Below are positions 18,995 to 27,433 of a stretch of DNA of 37,080 nt, piece after piece; within the stretch, counting starts at the first letter, position 1; each line of letters starts with the position of its first letter. The translations under genes were made by a program, and so were the position numbers. Under the pieces are notes generated by a model. That model was not told where the DNA came from, searched no databases, and saw only the letters and a program-made list of their open reading frames with translations. The stretch spans positions 1 to 37,080 of the IMG/VR virus record IMGVR_UViG_3300047300_000061. The stretch is one strand, 5' to 3'. Origin of the DNA: a virus.

Positions 18995-20506
18995 TTAAGG
19001 CTGAATACCAATAGTACCGCCGAGCAAGCCCTGATACTTATAGTTAGGCACATCCGTAGCTGTTCCTGAAGCGATAGAGCGAGTCAACGCCTCTAACTGC
19101 CTACGTTTAGATAAGCTCAAAGCTGCATCCGCTGCCATACCACCGACTGCCAAAGAACCACCAATTACAGGATCATAGATCACAGCACCACCTGCGCCAG
19201 CAGCAGACAAGTGACTCTTACGTGGGTCGAAACGAGCTAAGATCGACAAGAAGGTATCCACAGGGCCTCCGTTGATGGTGGCTCGCATAGCATTGAGTTC
19301 AGCTTCGGTGAACATCTTAGCCTTCTTCTTGTTAGCTAGAATATTCTCCAACTGGCCTCGAATCAGATCAGCTTCAGACTTCTTAGGGTTATTAGCCCGT
19401 GCCTCAGCCACATCAAAAGCATCCTGCACGACCTGAGCTTTACTCGCTGCTCTCCAGTCTTTACGGGCAGACATAACAGATTGAACTGCTTTATCTAAGC
19501 CTTCTTTGCCAGCGATAATGTCACGACCTGTCAAACTATTCAAATAGTCATCCACTCCGCTTACCATCACTTTACCGAGGCGGCGAGTGTTAGAGTCATT
19601 ATCGTTAGAAAGATTAGTAGCGATAGACCGAAGCTTTTCAAGTTTGTTGAAAGGTACTCGCTCAGTGCCAATAATCTCTTCAAATGTCTCTAAAGCATTA
19701 GCGATCTTAGTGTCTGTCTTAGGAATATAGTTATTCTCAAGCAGGTCGTTACGAAGAGTACCCACCATGTCCAAAGCACTTTTAGGCTTAACAGTAACAC
19801 CTGCTTCGTCCATCTTAGCGTAGTTAGCCGCTGCTCTAGCTTTAACTTCAGGAATGGTGAATGTCTTAGCTTTAGGCTCCAACATTCCACCTGCTTTACC
19901 TGCGGCAGCGCCTGCAACAAGAGAAGTACCAAGACCAACTGCTGTACCAAGCAAGGGATTACCTGTAATCTCGGTTGTTAAATCAGCAGCAGGTTCTGCT
20001 ACAGCCCCGCCAGCACCTGCGGCGGGAAGACTACGCGATAACTGACCTGCTGTAGAAGGAGCCATCTTAGCCAATGCTGCTTGACTTGCAAGGGCTGAAA
20101 TACCTCCTTGAGCAAACTTCTCGGCTGTTGTCTCAGGAGCAGGAGCCACTTGAGAAAGCATTGCTGCTTGCTGCTGAGAAGCGTAGGGCAGACGAGACTC
20201 AGAGCCAATTAAATTAGCCCCGAGGTTGTACAAGCCAGAGCCGAAGTCCAAGACTGCTGTAGCAGGGGCAGTAAAAGCTTCGTACAGGGTTCGTCCTGTC
20301 ATGGCTGCTTGTCTACCTGCTTCTTGTGCTAATGTGCGAGGCTGTTGAATGTCTGAACGGCGAGGATCGTTAGCCATTGTGGTACGGCCTCCACCGACAG
20401 GTGCAGATACCTCACCTAAGTAAGTCTTAATCTTGGTCAATGCCTGCTCATTCGTTAAGCCGTCAGCAAGGTCGAACTGCTGTCCTTTATATTCATAAAT
20501 AGGCAT
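18995..20506 (-). CDS. Putative internal virion / DNA-ejection protein (503 aa)
   Basis: The N-terminus (MPIYEYKGQQFDLADGLTNE) matches a short motif seen at the start of many podovirus internal or structural proteins. An Ala/Gly-rich stretch follows (about residues 120-210), with hydrophobic segments that could cross a membrane (GNPLLGTAVGLGTSLVAGAA). The C-terminal half is helical with repeated basic residues, and a Gly/Ala hydrophobic segment lies near residues 430-460. Position after tail genes and before lysis genes matches T7 gp15/gp16-like proteins. No lytic transglycosylase motif was seen. Confidence 0.65.
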   Translation of the reverse strand: MPIYEYKGQQFDLADGLTNEQALTKIKTYLGEVSAPVGGGRTTMANDPRRSDIQQPRTLAQEAGRQAAMTGRTLYEAFTAPATAVLDFGSGLYNLGANLIGSESRLPYASQQQAAMLSQVAPAPETTAEKFAQGGISALASQAALAKMAPSTAGQLSRSLPAAGAGGAVAEPAADLTTEITGNPLLGTAVGLGTSLVAGAAAGKAGGMLEPKAKTFTIPEVKARAAANYAKMDEAGVTVKPKSALDMVGTLRNDLLENNYIPKTDTKIANALETFEEIIGTERVPFNKLEKLRSIATNLSNDNDSNTRRLGKVMVSGVDDYLNSLTGRDIIAGKEGLDKAVQSVMSARKDWRAASKAQVVQDAFDVAEARANNPKKSEADLIRGQLENILANKKKAKMFTEAELNAMRATINGGPVDTFLSILARFDPRKSHLSAAGAGGAVIYDPVIGGSLAVGGMAADAALSLSKRRQLEALTRSIASGTATDVPNYKYQGLLGGTIGIQP

Positions 20507-20509
20507 AGT

Positions 20510-21748
20510 TTAATCCAGTTTAATAACTTTAGGGCCTTGAGATGAACCTTCGTAAAAGGAGGGAACTCCTTGTGCCTTACGGCGGCTCTCAATACGTCCT
20601 TTAGTGCGTTCTTGAGCTTGTTGTAAAGCTTTCTGATAGCGTGTAAGAGCTTCAAAGGTTGCTTGAGTGTCATTACGGCCATACGAAGCAATCAAAGCCT
20701 TAGCAAAGCGCAGCACGTCCTTGTCAGTCTGCACACCCTTTTCAGCACTCACTTGCAAGTTAGTAGCTGTATCCACAGCAGACTTCAAGCTCTCATAAGC
20801 GCGAGCTTCAGGAGTAGAATTACCTGCTGCCAGTTGAGCTTCGTACTTCAAGTTCTTCAATGGGCCAAGTTCCAACTGACGCACACCTTGAGCATTAGGA
20901 GTCAACGAGTTAACAGCAGGAGTCAAGGCTTGAATCTGACCTGTGTACGAGTCAATAGCTTCTAAGTCCTTACCTTCTTCCTTCTGAAGTCCGGGAGACA
21001 AAGGTTTATTGCTTTGCTGGCTTTGTTTCAAAGAAGCAGTGAGTTGAGCAATCTCTCGTTGTGCGTCTGCTCGCATTTGTGCAATCTGCACCTGTGTAGC
21101 GCCTTGCTGTGCTGCGACATCTAGTCTGTTTTGAGCAGCTACTTTCGCAGCTTCAATCTTAGCGTCAGCAGCGTCTTTCTCAGCTTTAGCCTTAGCTTCC
21201 GCAGCAGCTTGCTTGCTTAACCGTGTCTCAATACTTTGCATGATCTTATTAGGATCACCGTACTTACGCACAACCTGCAAATACTCATCTTCAGTAGCGT
21301 TAGGGCCTAGAGCAGCTAACTCTGTACGAAGTTTCTCTTCTTGAGCAAGTGTTAATTCTGTCTTTCTCTGTTCAGCCGCAGCTTTGTTTGTCTGCGCCAC
21401 GCGAAGCTGTGCTTGCTGTGCCTGCTCCATGACTTGCATTGCTTGCTGTCCAAACCCTTGACCGCTGAGTGTACGAGCCAGTGTTGCCAGCCCTTCAGGA
21501 GTTGTGGTATCTGCCTGCTTCATAATGTTCTGCAAGGCAGTTGCCTTAGCCAACTCAGGATCTTGAGCACCCAACATACCACCGATAGCGCCACCGAGCT
21601 TGTTAGCGCCTGCATAGATACTAGCGGTAGCACGTTGGAAAGGATCTAACTGAGCATACTGCAACGCTTGAGCTTGAACGGCTGCATCGCGCTGTGCCTG
21701 AAGGGATTCTGGAGTGATCCCAAATAAACTATTAACTACTTCAGCCAT
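20510..21748 (-). CDS. Putative internal virion protein, coiled-coil rich (412 aa)
   Basis: The first 60 residues include a Gly-rich hydrophobic segment (ASIYAGANKLGGAIGGMLGA). Most of the rest is a Gln/Ala/Glu/Lys-rich coiled coil (about residues 105-260, for example EAKAKAEKDAADAKIEAAKVAA). The last 100 residues look folded. This composition is typical of podovirus proteins carried in the head and injected with DNA. It starts 14 bp downstream of the next upstream gene and ends 3 bp before its successor. Function assigned by context. Confidence 0.65.
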   Translation of the reverse strand: MAEVVNSLFGITPESLQAQRDAAVQAQALQYAQLDPFQRATASIYAGANKLGGAIGGMLGAQDPELAKATALQNIMKQADTTTPEGLATLARTLSGQGFGQQAMQVMEQAQQAQLRVAQTNKAAAEQRKTELTLAQEEKLRTELAALGPNATEDEYLQVVRKYGDPNKIMQSIETRLSKQAAAEAKAKAEKDAADAKIEAAKVAAQNRLDVAAQQGATQVQIAQMRADAQREIAQLTASLKQSQQSNKPLSPGLQKEEGKDLEAIDSYTGQIQALTPAVNSLTPNAQGVRQLELGPLKNLKYEAQLAAGNSTPEARAYESLKSAVDTATNLQVSAEKGVQTDKDVLRFAKALIASYGRNDTQATFEALTRYQKALQQAQERTKGRIESRRKAQGVPSFYEGSSQGPKVIKLD

Positions 21749-21762
21749 TGTTATTCCTTTAA

Positions 21763-22746
21763 TTAAGTCCAGTAACCGGGGTCAGCGTATTGGCCTGTCT
21801 GCCAGATGTTTCCAGAAGGATTCATTGTGCGATCAATGTAGCCACCGCCTTCAAACAACCCACCAAGACCTTTCATCAAGGCTGGATTAGAAGCAGCACC
21901 AGAGAAAGCAGCACCAAGAGGACTGAAACGGTTCGCAGCAGCCATAGCATTGGCAGCATTGGTAGCTCCTGTCATCAAGGTATTACCCACGTTAGTACCT
22001 GACTCAGCAGCACGGCCACCTAACTTAGCGCCTAAGTCCAGAGCACCCTGACCAGCACCTTCAAAGCTCTGAGCCAAACCAAACTGAGTCTTCAGAGGGT
22101 TATAACCAGCAGAAGCCAAGTCTAAGCCAGTACCGAACAAGCCTGCACCAAAGGTAGTCGCTGCTCTGCCTTGCTCTTGAGCCTGAGAAGCCAGTGTCAA
22201 GTCTTGCAATGCCTGAGCGTTTAACAAAGCTTGTTGTTCAGGGTTAGCCGCACCCATCATACCGCCTTGAGAGACTGCAACACCGCCACGGCCTGTGTTG
22301 AACAAGTTCTGAGTTAAACCTGCTTGAGCACGTTCACGGGCAGGCTGCAAGAGTGCTTGCTGCTGTGCCATGTACTTCTGTGCTGCTTGCTCAGGAGACT
22401 CAGCCAAGTACTGCTGACCTAAGTTAAACAGTTGCTGCTGTGCTGCTTGAGCTTCCTCTGCTGTCTGCATACCGCCCATGCCTGCTTCAGACAACAAGCG
22501 ATCACGCATGGCTGCAACTTCAGGAGAGACTGTGTAACCTGCACCGATCAGGTTACCTTGTGCATCAGTCTGGAAGTTAGAGGAACCGAAGCGGGTAGTG
22601 ACACCCACTGGACGGAATCTCTGTGCGTCTGCTGCGATACGGGCTGCTTCGAGTTGAGCGTTAGCTTGTGTCTGGGCTGCTTTCTTGGCAGAATTACCAC
22701 CAATAATTCCACCTAATAAAGATGCCCCTGCTGCGATCCATGGCAT
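21763..22746 (-). CDS. Putative internal virion / DNA-transfer protein (327 aa)
   Basis: The N-terminal hydrophobic helix (MPWIAAGASLLGGIIGG) is followed by NSAKKAAQTQANAQLEAARIAA, a start shared by many podovirus DNA-transfer proteins. The middle is Gln/Ala-rich and the C-terminal third Gly/Ala/Asn-rich, with further weakly hydrophobic stretches. It is the first of three consecutive genes of this kind (21763, 20510, 18995), an arrangement like the T7 gp14-gp15-gp16 ejection set. Confidence 0.65.
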   Translation of the reverse strand: MPWIAAGASLLGGIIGGNSAKKAAQTQANAQLEAARIAADAQRFRPVGVTTRFGSSNFQTDAQGNLIGAGYTVSPEVAAMRDRLLSEAGMGGMQTAEEAQAAQQQLFNLGQQYLAESPEQAAQKYMAQQQALLQPARERAQAGLTQNLFNTGRGGVAVSQGGMMGAANPEQQALLNAQALQDLTLASQAQEQGRAATTFGAGLFGTGLDLASAGYNPLKTQFGLAQSFEGAGQGALDLGAKLGGRAAESGTNVGNTLMTGATNAANAMAAANRFSPLGAAFSGAASNPALMKGLGGLFEGGGYIDRTMNPSGNIWQTGQYADPGYWT

Positions 22747-22747
22747 A

Positions 22748-23062
22748 TTAAGCCTCCACTTTCATATCTTTGATTAAAACTTGATCTACTTTATTCACGT
22801 CAGTTTCCTCAGTGTGATGAATACAGAACCATACTGAATCCTCTAAAGCTAAGATTGTATGGTTGATGTCTTTAACAATATTGATGCAGGCAGGGGCTGT
22901 GTATGTCTCTGTCACATCGTTATCAAACAATACTCTAACTTTACCTTGAGCTAAGATACTCAAATGGTCATAGCTATGTTTGTGTTGGCAAGCAATAGAT
23001 CCTTTAGGGATAACCATCTGCTTTGCGTATAAGCCTTCAGAGAAGTGATGAATGGTATCCAT
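22748..23062 (-). CDS. Cupin-domain protein (104 aa)
   Basis: The cupin motif 1 is visible as G21-x5-H27-x-H29-x3-H33-x6-G40 (QHKHSYDHLSILAQG), with His in place of the usual Glu. A second conserved half follows (PACINIVKDINHTI). Cupins bind a metal and act as enzymes or binding domains. Placement directly after the glycine-rich adhesin and before internal virion proteins suggests a virion part or sugar-modifying role. Small cupins occur at this spot in other aquatic phages, but their task is not established. Confidence 0.85.
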   Translation of the reverse strand: MDTIHHFSEGLYAKQMVIPKGSIACQHKHSYDHLSILAQGKVRVLFDNDVTETYTAPACINIVKDINHTILALEDSVWFCIHHTEETDVNKVDQVLIKDMKVEA

Positions 23063-23935
23063 TTATACTAACCCACCGTATCTGTTGCCTGTCACTAACC
23101 AAGTGACATATGAGTTGCCCGATACTGCTGCACCAGCCGCACCGCCTGCATAACCTGTATAGTTGTAGACTCCATCCACAGTACCACCAGCATCACCAGC
23201 AGTTCCCCATGCTCCACCAATACCACCGGGAGATGATGCACGACCACCATACGCCCAATTAACAGAAGCACCACCTGAAGAGTACATACCGTTACCGTCC
23301 GGGCCTCCAGAAGGATTACCGTTCAGTTGAGAGCCAGAGCCTCCAGATGCCTGAGCTAAACCTGAAGCACCACCAGAGCCGGGAGAGCTACGAGGTAAGC
23401 CGTTCCATGACCATGAGGAGCCTGCACCGCCACCGCCGCCACCGCCTGCAATAGTGTTATTATTCGTAACACTTACAGCAGAGGAGACAGACAAGGCAAT
23501 ACCGCCTGCATAGCCAGCACCGTCCTGATTACCACCTGCACCGCCCATACCTACGATGTAGCCGTTATTCACAAGGAACACACCGTTAGGGAAAGATCCT
23601 GACAAGGTACAAGCAGCAGTGCCTGTGGTGTCTGAATCAATGATTACCCCGCTGTTGATAGTGATCAGTAAGTTCTGAGATTCATCCCAACCTGCTGCCA
23701 CTGCTAAGGAACGTAAGTTAGCCTTGCGTTGGTTAGAGGAGATTGTAACAGCATACTGCTTACCTGCTCCGTAGAAGTTAGATAAGCTGATTGCTCCAGA
23801 TGTGGGGACATTGGTATTGTTGTTAGTAGTGTAAGCACCACCACGGTAATACTCAGATAAGCTGATAGGGTTAGACCCTCCAAGCTCTGTTTGAATGTCC
23901 GTAAAGGCAATAACACCTGATGAAGTGATAGGCAT
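23063..23935 (-). CDS. Glycine-rich tail adhesin (290 aa)
   Basis: The N-terminus has a repeated short motif (ITSSGVIAFTDIQTELG..ISLSEYYRGG, then SGAISLSNFYGAG), typical of phage receptor-binding proteins with attachment repeats. From about residue 125 the protein is dominated by Gly-rich stretches (GGGGGGGAGSS, GGSGSQ, GGAAGAA), resembling the polyglycine-sandwich fold of T-even gp38 adhesins, whose loops touch the host receptor. It ends YGGLV and shares one base with the upstream fibre gene. The loops should be the most variable, host-range-setting part of the genome. Confidence 0.75.
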   Translation of the reverse strand: MPITSSGVIAFTDIQTELGGSNPISLSEYYRGGAYTTNNNTNVPTSGAISLSNFYGAGKQYAVTISSNQRKANLRSLAVAAGWDESQNLLITINSGVIIDSDTTGTAACTLSGSFPNGVFLVNNGYIVGMGGAGGNQDGAGYAGGIALSVSSAVSVTNNNTIAGGGGGGGAGSSWSWNGLPRSSPGSGGASGLAQASGGSGSQLNGNPSGGPDGNGMYSSGGASVNWAYGGRASSPGGIGGAWGTAGDAGGTVDGVYNYTGYAGGAAGAAVSGNSYVTWLVTGNRYGGLV

Positions 23936-24357
23936 TAAACACTCCCGTATGCGGTAATGTTACCTGTTACTGTTAAGTTGCCCGAGCTATCCAGTTTAGC
24001 TTTGTTAGTGCCATTGTGTTTGAAGTACAACACACCCGAAGTTTCTACTACCGACCAGCCTGTGGCATTAAAGCTCAAGGTAGACACAGAAGTAGTACCT
24101 GTGAAGGTAGGACTGGCTTTCTCACCTTGAACAAAAGCTGTAGTAGCTACTTGAGTAGTGTTGTTGCCCGAAGAAGCTGTAGGTGCTGTCGGAGTACCTG
24201 TCAGTGAAGGGCTGGCAGAGTTAGCCTTGGTTTCCACAGCCACTGCAATGTTATTGAACTCAGTATCAATCTCAGTACCTTTAATAATCTTTAAAGGGTT
24301 GCCTGAAGACAAAGAGTCTTTACTTGCAAAGTTAGTGCTTTTTACGTAATCTGTCAT
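23935..24357 (-). CDS. Tail fibre-like protein (141 aa)
   Basis: The start at ATG 24357 (MTDYVKST), directly after the tail gene stop, is preferred over an in-frame TTG at 24393 inside that gene. The sequence has phage fibre patterns: NPLKIIKGTEIDTEFNNIA, then repeated ASPSLTGTPTAPTA/ASPTFTGTTSV, then a fibre tail (KLDSSGNLTVTGNITA). Similar pieces connect tail tips to adhesins. It is presumably the stalk for the downstream glycine-rich adhesin. Confidence 0.75.
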   Translation of the reverse strand: MTDYVKSTNFASKDSLSSGNPLKIIKGTEIDTEFNNIAVAVETKANSASPSLTGTPTAPTASSGNNTTQVATTAFVQGEKASPTFTGTTSVSTLSFNATGWSVVETSGVLYFKHNGTNKAKLDSSGNLTVTGNITAYGSV

Positions 24358-24358
24358 G

Positions 24359-25915
24359 TTATAAAATCTTCCCGTTCTTGGCCTGAATTTCAATCTTCTG
24401 GATGCTCAAAGCAGAACCGTTGATGTTTGCCTCGTAACCAGTTTGGACAACTTTACCTGATCCTGTAGGATAGGCAACAAGTGTTTGTAGGGTAATACCA
24501 TCAGAATATTCCACACCACTAGTATTATACTCGGAAATTCCGAATTGTGCAACACTTTGTGTAGGAATTTTACTGTTTTGTGAAAAATAATTCTCTTTAA
24601 AGTCGTATCCCCACTTAAGTGTGACGTATTGGTTAGAACCACCGATCACAACCACTGAGAGTTTTTTCAAAACAGAGCTGGCAGAAGGTGTTCCTAAGTC
24701 AGTATGGTTAGTGAAGTACTGGAAGCGATAGCTGCTACCGTTGTCCTGATACCCAGAATACTGGCCTACATAGCCTGCTTTACCGATCAATAAGCTCTTG
24801 TCTCGGAGGTAGCAAAAGCTTCTAGGTTCGATGTTATCCCAGATTGTTACCCTGCTTGAGCCATCCTGCAATGTAGCTTTCATGTCAAAGCAGTACACAG
24901 CTTTAAGGCTAGGTAATGTAAGTAAGTAGAAAGACTCAAAAGGACTGTATACAGACTTGATGGTAGATGCTGTCTCACCAGCCACAGCACTCATCAGGTC
25001 ATTACGTACGTTCTTAGACAAGTCACGGAAGGGTGCTGACTTCTCTTGGATGGTACGCAGGACGCTACGAACACCTGTATCCGACAAGAAGATAACATCT
25101 GATCCTGTGTTCTGAATGGTGTCTCTAGCGATACATCCGATACCTGTCAGAGAGTCAGAGATCTTGAACACACCTGCCGAGAGCACATCCTGAGCACCTG
25201 AGTACACCAAGATATTGTTCTTACCGAAGATGAACAAGAAGCCGTTATGAGAGGCCAAGCCTGTGACGTTATCAGCACCGTTAGGCCACACCGAAGATAC
25301 GTCAATAGAGCCTGTAGAACCTCCTGACCAAATGTGACCAGAGAGGATGTCTGACCAGTAAATCACTGTCTTTTCAGTGGCTAAGTCAGCAACCCATAAG
25401 CGTCCATAAGCAGACAGTACGATGTTACCTGCTGGAACTGTACCTGTGTAGCCTGACTTCTCAGACACACGGCGATAGGTTGTAGTACTGACAGCAGGGT
25501 CGAACACCAGAGGATCATGCCCAGACTGGAACAGATACAAGCACTCGTTCAGAGCAGCCATTTGCCAGTTGCTACCGGAGATTGTGGGGGCAGTTCCACC
25601 GCCTCCGTAGGTGAGCATGGTTAAGGTACTACCTACCAGTTTAAAGATCTTGTTGTTACCTGCTACGATGGTGTACTCAGCACCTGCATCTGTAACCAAC
25701 TGACCGATAGCTTCTACGTTAGCAGTGCCTAAGTCAGAGTTGGTAGAGTGCTTAGTAACCCATCCTTGACGAGCACCTACACGTCCATACTGGTCAATAA
25801 CACAGTTAACAGCGGTCAAGGCAAAGCCAGAGGCTAAGTCCAAGGAGCTATCTTGTGTGTTCAACCCGTAGAAGCCGGGTGCTGTAATGCTAAATGTTTG
25901 GAGTTGTTGGCTCAT
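24359..25915 (-). CDS. Tail tubular protein B-like (518 aa)
   Basis: The long, beta-rich protein begins with FSITAPGFYGLNTQDSS and contains repeated blade-like units (for example GHDPLVF, YGRLWVADLA, GFLFIFGKNNILVY). These suggest a propeller or T7 gp12-like nozzle. It follows a 217-aa gp11-like gene and precedes fibre genes, exactly the podovirus order. As nozzle it should close the tail and take part in DNA exit. Assignment rests on composition and gene order. Confidence 0.8.
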   Translation of the reverse strand: MSQQLQTFSITAPGFYGLNTQDSSLDLASGFALTAVNCVIDQYGRVGARQGWVTKHSTNSDLGTANVEAIGQLVTDAGAEYTIVAGNNKIFKLVGSTLTMLTYGGGGTAPTISGSNWQMAALNECLYLFQSGHDPLVFDPAVSTTTYRRVSEKSGYTGTVPAGNIVLSAYGRLWVADLATEKTVIYWSDILSGHIWSGGSTGSIDVSSVWPNGADNVTGLASHNGFLFIFGKNNILVYSGAQDVLSAGVFKISDSLTGIGCIARDTIQNTGSDVIFLSDTGVRSVLRTIQEKSAPFRDLSKNVRNDLMSAVAGETASTIKSVYSPFESFYLLTLPSLKAVYCFDMKATLQDGSSRVTIWDNIEPRSFCYLRDKSLLIGKAGYVGQYSGYQDNGSSYRFQYFTNHTDLGTPSASSVLKKLSVVVIGGSNQYVTLKWGYDFKENYFSQNSKIPTQSVAQFGISEYNTSGVEYSDGITLQTLVAYPTGSGKVVQTGYEANINGSALSIQKIEIQAKNGKIL

Positions 25916-25918
25916 GGC

Positions 25919-26572
25919 TTACACAGCCTCCCAAATCTCTTCCTCAATATAGCGAGAACTTTCAATAGCGATAGCATCAGCCAAGGAAGCTTTGTACAGG
26001 CCATAGGCTTCAGAGCTGTTCAAACCACCATCTTCACCACGCTCAACCAAGGCACGGGCAAAGGCTCCTAAGACTACAGGCTCTTTAGGAGCAAGCATAG
26101 TGTTAGCGTCAGAGGTTAACTCAGCTTGAGGGATGTACAAGTTAAAGTACAAGGTCAAACCTGCTGTGGGGACAGGGTAGAAGTCTACCTTGGTGTCGCC
26201 AGTGGTGTGGATACCGTTGAAGTTGTAGTACATCGGGCCACCAGTATTGCTGTTGTTCAGTAAGTACTGAGACATCAACTTGGTGCTGATCGGATTGATG
26301 ACAGACTTGTTGGTGATGTCCTGAGCGTCAATGACCTTGAAGCGAGTACCTGATCCAGTGAGAACATAGCCGTATGTGTCAGCCAGTGTCTCAATCATCA
26401 AGGTATCTGTTAAAGCATTCCACGAGTAAGCATCTTCTACTTGTCGCTTGGCATCATTAACCAACCTACCCACAAGCTTAGATAAAGTATTTTCATTAAC
26501 TGTACTGACTTCAGGTTCGCGCATACGAATCAGAACGTCATTAACCAGTTCAAGGTATGTTGGCAAGGCCAT
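25919..26572 (-). CDS. Tail tubular protein A-like / gatekeeper (217 aa)
   Basis: The product starts MALPTYLELVNDVLIRMREPEV, with a helical N-terminal half (LVGRLVNDAKRQVEDAYSWNAL) and a beta-rich C-terminal half ending in helices. This is the pattern of T7 gp11-type adaptor proteins that bind below the portal. It lies immediately upstream of the gp12-like gene, with 3 bp between them. Length (217) is near T7 gp11 (196). Confidence 0.8.
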   Translation of the reverse strand: MALPTYLELVNDVLIRMREPEVSTVNENTLSKLVGRLVNDAKRQVEDAYSWNALTDTLMIETLADTYGYVLTGSGTRFKVIDAQDITNKSVINPISTKLMSQYLLNNSNTGGPMYYNFNGIHTTGDTKVDFYPVPTAGLTLYFNLYIPQAELTSDANTMLAPKEPVVLGAFARALVERGEDGGLNSSEAYGLYKASLADAIAIESSRYIEEEIWEAV

Positions 26573-26574
26573 TG

Positions 26575-26910
26575 TTATATTCCTTCTTTCTTAAACAATT
26601 CAAAGGTGCAGATAGTACTGAAAGAGCTACCAGCTTCGTCCTGCATCACCACAGTATCACCTTCCTCCAGTACCACATAAGCTCCTCCATCCATGCGAAC
26701 GTAAGAGCCAGAAGCGATAGTACCGTTTTGAACGTAGATGTTAGTGGATGCGCTAGAGTCTCTCCAGTAGGCAGAAATACTCTTGGTAGATCCTGAGTTA
26801 TTAAAGATATACATCAAGTTCCACTTAGCGAAGTAGCCAAGAGGAACTGTGTAGATCGTTGTAGCCGTAGCTGATGTAAGGTTAACACCTACCGATACTG
26901 GACGTGTCAT
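26575..26910 (-). CDS. Small beta-rich structural protein (111 aa)
   Basis: The 111-residue product is almost all predicted beta strand ([41 protein letters not shown]) and looks like a jelly-roll or head-decoration/fibre-attachment protein. Proteins of this size and pattern are found near tail genes in podoviruses. It overlaps the previous gene by 4 bp and ends 2 bp before tail tube A, so it belongs to the morphogenesis operon. No family name can be given. Confidence 0.65.
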   Translation of the reverse strand: MTRPVSVGVNLTSATATTIYTVPLGYFAKWNLMYIFNNSGSTKSISAYWRDSSASTNIYVQNGTIASGSYVRMDGGAYVVLEEGDTVVMQDEAGSSFSTICTFELFKKEGI

Positions 26911-27095
26911 TTTGACTTCTTCTTCTCTTTATTCTTCTTAGTACGCTCACCACGCTCAGGCTTACTACGCCCTTCGCTACCGCTGGCCTCGGACAAGGCA
27001 ATCGCAACTGCCTGTTTCTGAGGCTTACCTTCCTTGACCATCATGGAGATGTTCTCGGATACTGTCTTATCTGATTTACCTTTTTTGAGTGGCAT
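26907..27095 (-). CDS. Small basic conserved phage protein (62 aa)
   Basis: The start at ATG 27095 (GGAGGTTAAT upstream on the coding strand) is chosen over an in-frame start at 27155 inside the neighbour. The sequence [19 protein letters not shown] then [14 protein letters not shown] is a widespread phage pattern of unknown function. The last 25 residues are Lys/Glu/Arg-rich. It may bind DNA or capsid; the role is not known. Confidence 0.75.
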   Translation of the reverse strand: MPLKKGKSDKTVSENISMMVKEGKPQKQAVAIALSEASGSEGRSKPERGERTKKNKEKKKSK

Positions 27096-27096
27096 A

Positions 27097-27423
27097 TTAA
27101 CCTCCAATAGTCCAAGGGATGCCAGTAGCCTTTTTAGGAGCCTTCTGGTCGGCAATGTTTGCTGTCAAAGCGGCTTCCACAGCAGCCACGCCTTCAGCAC
27201 CCAAAGAAGCCTTAACCCAACCAATGACAATTTCTTCAGTCAAGTCGGCATATGGAATCAGGTTTACACCGTCTTCTTTGGTGAAGCCTACTGTGCCGTA
27301 AGAGCCAGCAGAGAACTCACCGTCCAGCGAAGCGTCAACTTGTGATGCTGTCCAATGTGCAGTAGTTACAAAACCGTCAGCAGTGTCACGGTCAAGGGTA
27401 GAGATTTTCCAAGTGGTTGTCAT
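27097..27423 (-). CDS. Structural-region protein (108 aa), unknown function
   Basis: The 108-residue product starts [24 protein letters not shown] and ends [12 protein letters not shown]. It contains a beta half and an amphipathic helix ([15 protein letters not shown]). Short proteins with the WKIS-LDR-DGFV pattern are regularly found beside tail fibre genes, so it is likely a virion or fibre-assembly protein. It lies 10 bp after the big fibre gene and 1 bp before the small basic protein. Confidence 0.65.
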   Translation of the reverse strand: MTTTWKISTLDRDTADGFVTTAHWTASQVDASLDGEFSAGSYGTVGFTKEDGVNLIPYADLTEEIVIGWVKASLGAEGVAAVEAALTANIADQKAPKKATGIPWTIGG

Positions 27424-27433
27424 GGTGTTTTCC

